Positions 58,432-64,000 of a DNA stretch of 64,000 nucleotides are shown in pieces (position 1 is the stretch's first letter; every line of letters starts with the position of its first letter). Where the stretch lies: positions 30,742,293 through 30,806,292 of the forward strand of contig NC_084469.1 in the NCBI RefSeq assembly GCF_027409185.1. Direction: 5' to 3'. Source of the DNA: Cynocephalus volans (Eukaryota; Chordata; Mammalia; Dermoptera; Cynocephalidae). Below the pieces are notes generated by a model. The model was not told the origin of the DNA, did no database searches, and worked only from the letters and a program-made list of their open reading frames with translations. Both the position numbers and the translations under genes were made by a program.

Positions 58432-60660
58432 TTTTTTTAAATTTTTAATTGATACATGTTTGATAATTGTACATATTTATGGGGTACAGTGTGCTCTTTC
58501 AATACATGTACCCATTGTATAATAGTGAAATTTGGGTAATTTGTGTATCCATTACCTTTATCTCTTATTGGTGAGAACTTTTGAAAACCTCTTTTTCTGC
58601 TATTTTGAAATATACAATATATTATTGTTAACCATGGTCACCTCACTGTGAATTGAGACACTAGAACTTACTCTTCCAACCTAACTGTAACTTTGTACTC
58701 ATTGGTCAACCTCTCCTCATCTTCCCCTGCCTGCTATCCCCTGCTATCCCTCTCAGTCTCTGGCAACCACAACTCTATCCTTTACTTCTATGAGATCAAC
58801 TTTTTTTACTTCTATGAGATCAACTCATCCACAAATGAGTGAGATCATGCGGTGTTTGTCTTTTTGTGCCTGGCTCATTTCACTTAACATAATGACCTCT
58901 GGTTCCACCCACATTGCTGCGAATTATAGGATTTCATTACTTTTTGTGGCTGAATTGTATTCCATTGTGTAAATATACCAGATTTTCTTTACCCATTCAT
59001 CTGTTGATGGACACTTAGGTTGATTCCATACCTTGGCTATTGTGAATTGTGCTGCAATGAAAATAGGTATGCAGATATCTCTCTGACATGTTGATTTCCT
59101 TTTCTTTGTATATACACCCAGTAGTGGAATTGTGCTAGATCATAAGAGAGTTCTATCCTTAATTTTCTGAGGAACCTCCATACTGTTTTCCACATTAAAT
59201 TACATTCCCACCAACAGTTTATAAGAGTTTGGCTCTCTCCACCTCCTTGTCAGCATTTGTTACTGTCTTTTTTATTACAGCCATCTCACTGGAGTGAGAT
59301 GATACCTCACTGTGGTTTTGATTTCCATTTACTTGATGATTAATGATGCTGAACATTTTTTTACATAACTGTTGGCCTTTTCCATGTCATCTTTTGAAAA
59401 ATATTCAAATCTTTTGCCCATTTTTAATCAGATTATTTGGTTTTTTGCTATTGAGTTGTGTGAGTTCCTTATATATCTTGGATATTAACCCCTTGTCAGA
59501 TGCATAGTTTGTAAACATTTTCTCCTTTTCTATAGGTTGTCTGAACTCTGTTGATTGTTTCTTTTGCTGTGCATAGCTTTTTAAATTTTGTTTAACACCA
59601 TTTCTCTATTTTTGCTTTTGTTGCTTGTGCTTTTAAGGTCTTATTCAAAATATTCTTGGCCAGGCTAATGTCACAAAGCATTTCCCTGATGTGGTCTTCT
59701 GGTAGTCTCATAGTTTCAGGTCTTACATTGAAGTCTTTGACCCATTTTGAGATGATTTTTTGTAAGTGGTGAGAGATAGGTGCCTAATTTGATTTGTCTG
59801 TATGTGGCCATTTAGTTTCTCAGCACAATTTATTGAAAAGACTAGGTGTTCTTAGCACCTTTGTTGAAGATCAGTTGGTTGAAAGTGCATGGATTTATTT
59901 CTGGGTTTTCTATTCTGTCTGTCTGTATGCCAGTACCTTGCCATTCTGGTTACTATTGCTTTGTAGTATATTTTGAAGTCAGGTAGTGTGATGCCTCCAG
60001 CTTTATTTTTTTATTTTATTTTTTTATTTTTTTGTGACCAGTAAGGGGATCACACCCCTTGGTGTGGTGTCACCCGCACCGCACTCAACCAGTGAGCACA
60101 CCGGCCATCCCTATATAGGATCTGAACCCCCAGCCTCGGCGCTCCCAGTGCCGCTGCGCTCCCAGTGCTGCACTCTCCCGAGTGAGCCACAGGGTAGGCC
60201 CCAGCTTTATTCTTTTTGATCAAGACTGTTTTGACAATTTGGGGTCTTTTGTGATTCCATATGAATTTTAGAATTTTTTTTCTTTTCTGAGAAGAATATC
60301 ACTGGTATTTTGACAGGGATTGCACTGACTCTGTAGATTGCTTTGGGTAGTATGGACATATTAACAATACTAATCTTCGACTCCTAGAACACGGGATTTC
60401 TTTGTGTCTTCTTCAATTTCTTTCATCAATGTTTTATAGTTTTCATTGTAGAGATCTTTCACCTCTTTGGTTAAATTTATTCTTAGGTATTTTTTTGTAG
60501 CTATTGTAAAAAGGATCGTTGTGGGTTTTTTTATTTTTATTTTTTTTAGATAATTCGCCACTGGCGTATAAAAATGCTACTGATATTTGCATGTTGATTT
60601 TGTATTCTGCAACTTTACTAAATTTATTTATTGGTTCACATAGTTTTTTGGTGGTCTTTA
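58432..60660 (-). mobile_element. 5'-truncated older L1, minus strand, split by a SINE
   Basis: A T-rich start then aattgatacatgtttgataa and 'tatttatggggtacagtg', an older L1MA/PB-type 3'UTR in antisense. ORF2 C-terminus and downstream-of-RT sequence follow to about 60660. It contains the 60008-60200 SINE. A short tandem duplication of ttacttctatgagatcaac lies near 58781-58825. Confidence 0.85.
60008..60200 (-). mobile_element. tRNA-Ile-derived SINE (CYN/t-SINE-like)
   Basis: An 11-bp duplication ccagctttatt (59997-60007 and 60201-60211). The minus strand starts ggcctaccctgtggctcact, includes gcactgggagcgcagcggca then gggagcgccgaggctggggg (an extra repeat of the 'ctgggagcgc' segment), then ggatggccggtgtgctcact and a second unit, with an A/T-rich tail. 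Confidence 0.9.
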
Positions 60661-61086
60661 TAAGCCCAGAGAGAACAACCCTCACCTTCCTAAAATAAGC
60701 TGCCTTAGCACAGCACCCTCTTGAAATCAAACCCAGTGCTAGAGTATATTTAGCCATCAGGGCCAGTCGAAACTGACTCCCTCCATCCTGAGGCCCCATC
60801 TTCATTCTACCATGTTCATGCAAGCTCTGGTAGGACCATGACCCCAGCTGCCTGGAGTCTAGGCCAGACAGAAAAAAATGAGACCCCAAATTCTGATCTT
60901 ACACAGTATCCCTGCCCCCAATCCCCACAGGAGAATAGACAGACCGACTCAGCAGGGAAGTAGCCAATGAGCAGTGTTCCACCATATTCATATGCACCCA
61001 TCTTGCACAACCCACTGGCCCACTGAGCCCACAGGTGCCCATGCCAGCCCAACAGCCAGTCCAGCAGTAGCTCCACCTCCCCCCAC

Positions 61087-61580
61087 GGCCCTCCACAGAG
61101 CTGCTACACCCTGCTGCACTAGTGTACACCTGCTCCCTGACCAACAGCAATCGGGCAGCATCTTTGAGTCTCCATGGCAGGCCTCCACAGAGCTGCGAGG
61201 ACTGGCTGCACCTTTGCGGGCTTGCTCCAGGCTCAGTGGCTGATTCAGTGGCCCTCCATAGAGCTGTGTGGCCCTGTTGAACCAGTGCACACCTGCTCAT
61301 TGACTGACAGCAATCAGGCAGCAGATCTGACTCTCAATGGCAAGCCTCTATAGAGCTGTCAGGCCTGTCTGCACCCTTGCAGGCTTACTCCAGGCTCAAC
61401 AGCTGATCCAGCAGGCCTCCACTGAGCTGCCAGGTCCTGCTACATCAGTACACTCCTGATGCCTAGTGAATTAGGCAATGTTTTCATCTCCTCCAGCAGG
61501 CCTCCATAGGGCCACATGGCCCTGCTGTACCTGCGCACACTAGCTCCTGGCTTGGCAGTGGCATATATTCCTATGATGGA
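61087..61580 (+). repeat. ~163-bp tandem monomers in an L1 5'UTR
   Basis: ggccctccacagagctg at 61087, ggccctccatagagctg at 61250 and ggcctccactgagctgcc near 61414 mark a period of about 163 bp. cacacctgctc, gacagcaatcaggcagca and 'cttgctccaggctca' repeat in step. It is unrelated to the other L1 5'UTRs in this window. Confidence 0.8.
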
Positions 61581-62089
61581 CTTCAAAGAACCACCTGATC
61601 CCAGACTGCACCCAGGCACACCTGTGTCCAGACTATAAGCCAGTCAGGCGGCACACCACCCCATGGGAGAGATGACCACAAAGCTGTGTGCCCATACCTA
61701 GCCTGATAGCTGGTCAAGCAACAACTCTGTACCTTAGAGAGACTACCAAATAGCAAGCTGGCCCTCTGTGCTGCACACACTTAACCACACCAGCCCAGAA
61801 TCTCTGACCCAGCAAAACAAAGCCAGTGTTGACACAAACTCCTGCAGTCTACACAACTGAGGCATTTGCAGACACCACTGAAGAGGATAACAACCAAAAC
61901 AACTACACATAGGTTATGCTACTGAGTCCACCCAAAATCAAAACCAATGCAAAATATCCAAGAGAAATCCTTGGGCCCACATTCAGGAAAAAGTCATTTC
62001 TACATAACCTACTCCATAAAACTGGAAAAGCACCTACGCCATTAGATGTGCAGATATCAACACAGGGGTATAAGAAACATGAAAAAGCA

Positions 62090-62960
62090 AGAAAACATGA
62101 CAGTCACAAAGGAACACAATAAGTCTCCAATAACAGACACCAAAGAAAAGAACAGTTATGAAATGCCTGTAGAAAAATTTCAAATAATGACCTTAAGAAA
62201 ACTCAACAAGATACCAGAGAACACAGACAAACAATTCAAGAAAAATCAGAAAAATAAGTCATGATCTGAAGAGAAATTTAAAAAAGAGATAGATATAATA
62301 AATATATATATATAGGAGCTGAAGAATTTAATTAATGAAATAAAAAATACAATTGAGAACTTCAGTAATAGAATACATCAAGCAAAAGAGAGAATTTCTG
62401 AGCTTGAAGACAGATCTTTTGAAATTGCCCAGAGGAGAAAATCAAACAAGAATGAAGAAAGCCTACAAGATGTATGAGAATCCATTAAGCAAACAAATAT
62501 TTGAATAATAGGTGTTCCAGAGGGAGCAAAGATGGAAAAAGGCACAGAAACCCTATTTAATAAAATAATAGCTGAAAATTTCCCAAGTACTGGAAGAGAG
62601 ATGGACATCCAGATTCAGGAAGCTCTAAGGTCCCCAATTAGAAGCAACCCAATAAGATCCTAAGGCACATCATAATAAAACTGTTAAAAGTAAAGACAAA
62701 GAATTCTAAAAGCTGCAAGAATAAAGCATCAAGTCATATATAAGGTAATCGCCATTATACTATCAGCAGATTTCTCAACAGAAACCTCTCAGGCCAGGAG
62801 AGAATGAGATAATATATTCAAAGTCCTGAAAATAAAAAACTGTCAGTCAAGAATAAATTATCCAGAAAAGCCATCCTTCAGAAACAAGATAGAAATAAAG
62901 ACCTTCCCAGACAAGCAAAAGCTAAGGGAATTCATCACTACAGGAAATACTTAGGGGGAT
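62090..62960 (+). pseudogene. L1 ORF1 remnant
   Basis: Recognisable segments in several frames: E-K-F-Q-I-M-T-L-R-K-L-N (about 62170), a coiled-coil region near 62300-62420, and the RRM-like region near 62560-62760 (ccagattcaggaagctctaa). Frameshifts and a short A/T-rich insertion (tatatatatata near 62305) break it. Confidence 0.75.
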
Positions 62961-63479
62961 GCTAAAACTGGAAATGAAAAGACAAAAATTACTATCATGA
63001 AAAAGTACAAAACTCACTTGCAGATATAAATTCATAATTCAAACTCCGAACACCCCACTGAGGTAATGATACTATGTAAATCCTTCAATTCTCTATTATG
63101 AACATTTAAAAACAAAATGGTCAAAAAATTACAACAGCTACAATTAGTGGTTAAGAAATATACAATAGATACAAACATAAATTAAGGCAACAAAAATATA
63201 ATTGAGGAAAGGGAGTATTGTCATACAACTAGAGTATTTTCATACAACTAAGGTTAAGTTGCTATAAGCTTAAATCAGTTTATTATAACTACAAGACTAT
63301 ATGTTGGCCCCAAGGTAACCACAAAAAAAAAGAAATTACAGCAGAAACACAAATGACAAAGAGAAAGAAAACAAAGCATAGCACCACAGAAAACCACCAG
63401 ACATAAAGGAACTAAGGTTCTACAAAAAACAGAAAACAACAAAATGACAGAAACAAATTCTCACATACTAGTAATAACC

Positions 63480-64000
63480 TGAACCTGAATGTCAATGGAC
63501 TAAACTCTCCAGTTAAAAGATATGGAGTAGCTAAATAAATTTTTTTTTAAAGACTGTAAGTGAAGGGTTGGGAAAAGATATTCCATGCAAATGGAAACCA
63601 AAAGTGAGTGGGAGTAGCCATACTTATATCAGACAAAATATACTTTAAATCAAAAACTATAGAAAAAGACAAAGACAGTCATTATATAATGACAAAGGGA
63701 ACAATTCAACAAGAGGACATAACAATTGTTAATATATATGCACCTAACACCAGAGTACCTGGATATATAAAGCAAACATTATTAGACCTAAGGGGAAAGA
63801 TAGATTGCAATTCAATAATAGTAGGGGACTTTAAAACCCTGCTTTTAACAATGAACAGATCATCTACACAGAAAATAAACAAAAATTTGACTTAAACTGC
63901 ACCACTGACCAAACGGACATTACAGATATTGACAGAACATTCCATCCAACAGCTGCAGAACACACATTCTTCTCAACTACACGTGGAACATTATCCAGGA
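63480..64000 (+). pseudogene. L1 ORF2 endonuclease fragment, incomplete at window edge
   Basis: Early endonuclease text with GVAILISDKIYFKSKTIEKD then NIYAPNTRVPGYIKQTLLDL at 63608-63895, continuing past a stop to the window end. The frame is broken near 63540 by an A/T-rich run. Confidence 0.75.

Larger units (their letters stand above)
60661..64000 (+). mobile_element. L1, plus strand, running off the window
   Basis: A 5'UTR with ~163-bp tandem monomers (about 61087-61580) precedes ORF1 remnants (about 62090-62960; IMTLRKLNKIPENTDKQFKK) and early ORF2 endonuclease sequence (63608-63895; TKGTIQQEDITIVNIYAPNT). Many stops are present. It is more diverged than the 24219 L1, and its right end is beyond 64000. 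Confidence 0.85.

Overview
This is nuclear DNA from a placental mammal, most likely a colugo (Dermoptera, e.g. Galeopterus). Six SINE copies derive from tRNA-Ile, mostly as tRNA-like dimers carrying the gggccggcccgtggctcac-type head. From memory this matches the dermopteran CYN/t-SINE families. The species call is an inference from these SINEs plus recognised gene content; no database was consulted.

Three host genes can be supported. An intact single-exon olfactory receptor of the OR3A family lies on + (17270-18217). An intact OR1E-family receptor lies on - (39052-39996). The last four coding exons of SPATA22, a meiotic recombination factor, lie on - (58085 down to 45212). One of these exons (48377-48474) is too short to stand out as an ORF and was found from its splice sites and translation. 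Order and strands (OR3A+, OR1E-, SPATA22-) match my recollection of human 17p13.2 (OR3A3, OR1E2, SPATA22), so the window is an orthologous edge of that olfactory receptor cluster. The 5' exons of SPATA22 are probably beyond the right edge.

Most of the rest is retrotransposon sequence. 1.4-14.1 kb is a stack of LINE-1s: an ancient minus-strand L1 was invaded by a nearly full-length L1 (3118-11748, perfect 20-bp target duplication), which was itself invaded by a plus-strand L1 (about 4260-7367). 14.1-17.2 kb holds old L1 pieces, two SINEs and a mariner MITE, followed by OR3A. 18.2-24.2 kb holds L2, old L1, an ERVL-like LTR, and an MLT1-type LTR split by a 450-bp LTR. 24.2-35.5 kb holds two head-to-tail plus-strand L1s; the first has a doubled 3'UTR and a SINE in ORF2, the second has lost most of ORF2. 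35.5-44.8 kb is mainly unrecognised sequence around OR1E, with L2 and MER5A. 45-58 kb is the 3' half of SPATA22, its introns packed with MIR, L2, L1, LTR and mariner copies. 58.4-64 kb is a minus-strand L1 followed by a plus-strand L1 that runs off the window.

No CRISPR, bacterial, phage or organellar feature is present, and I see no new protein-coding system. The best leads concern retrotransposon biology: unrelated tandem-monomer 5'UTRs on four L1s, a shared homopolymer in L1 ORF1, a tailless SINE insertion, a doubled L1 3'UTR, and a young-looking SINE 47 bp from a SPATA22 splice donor.
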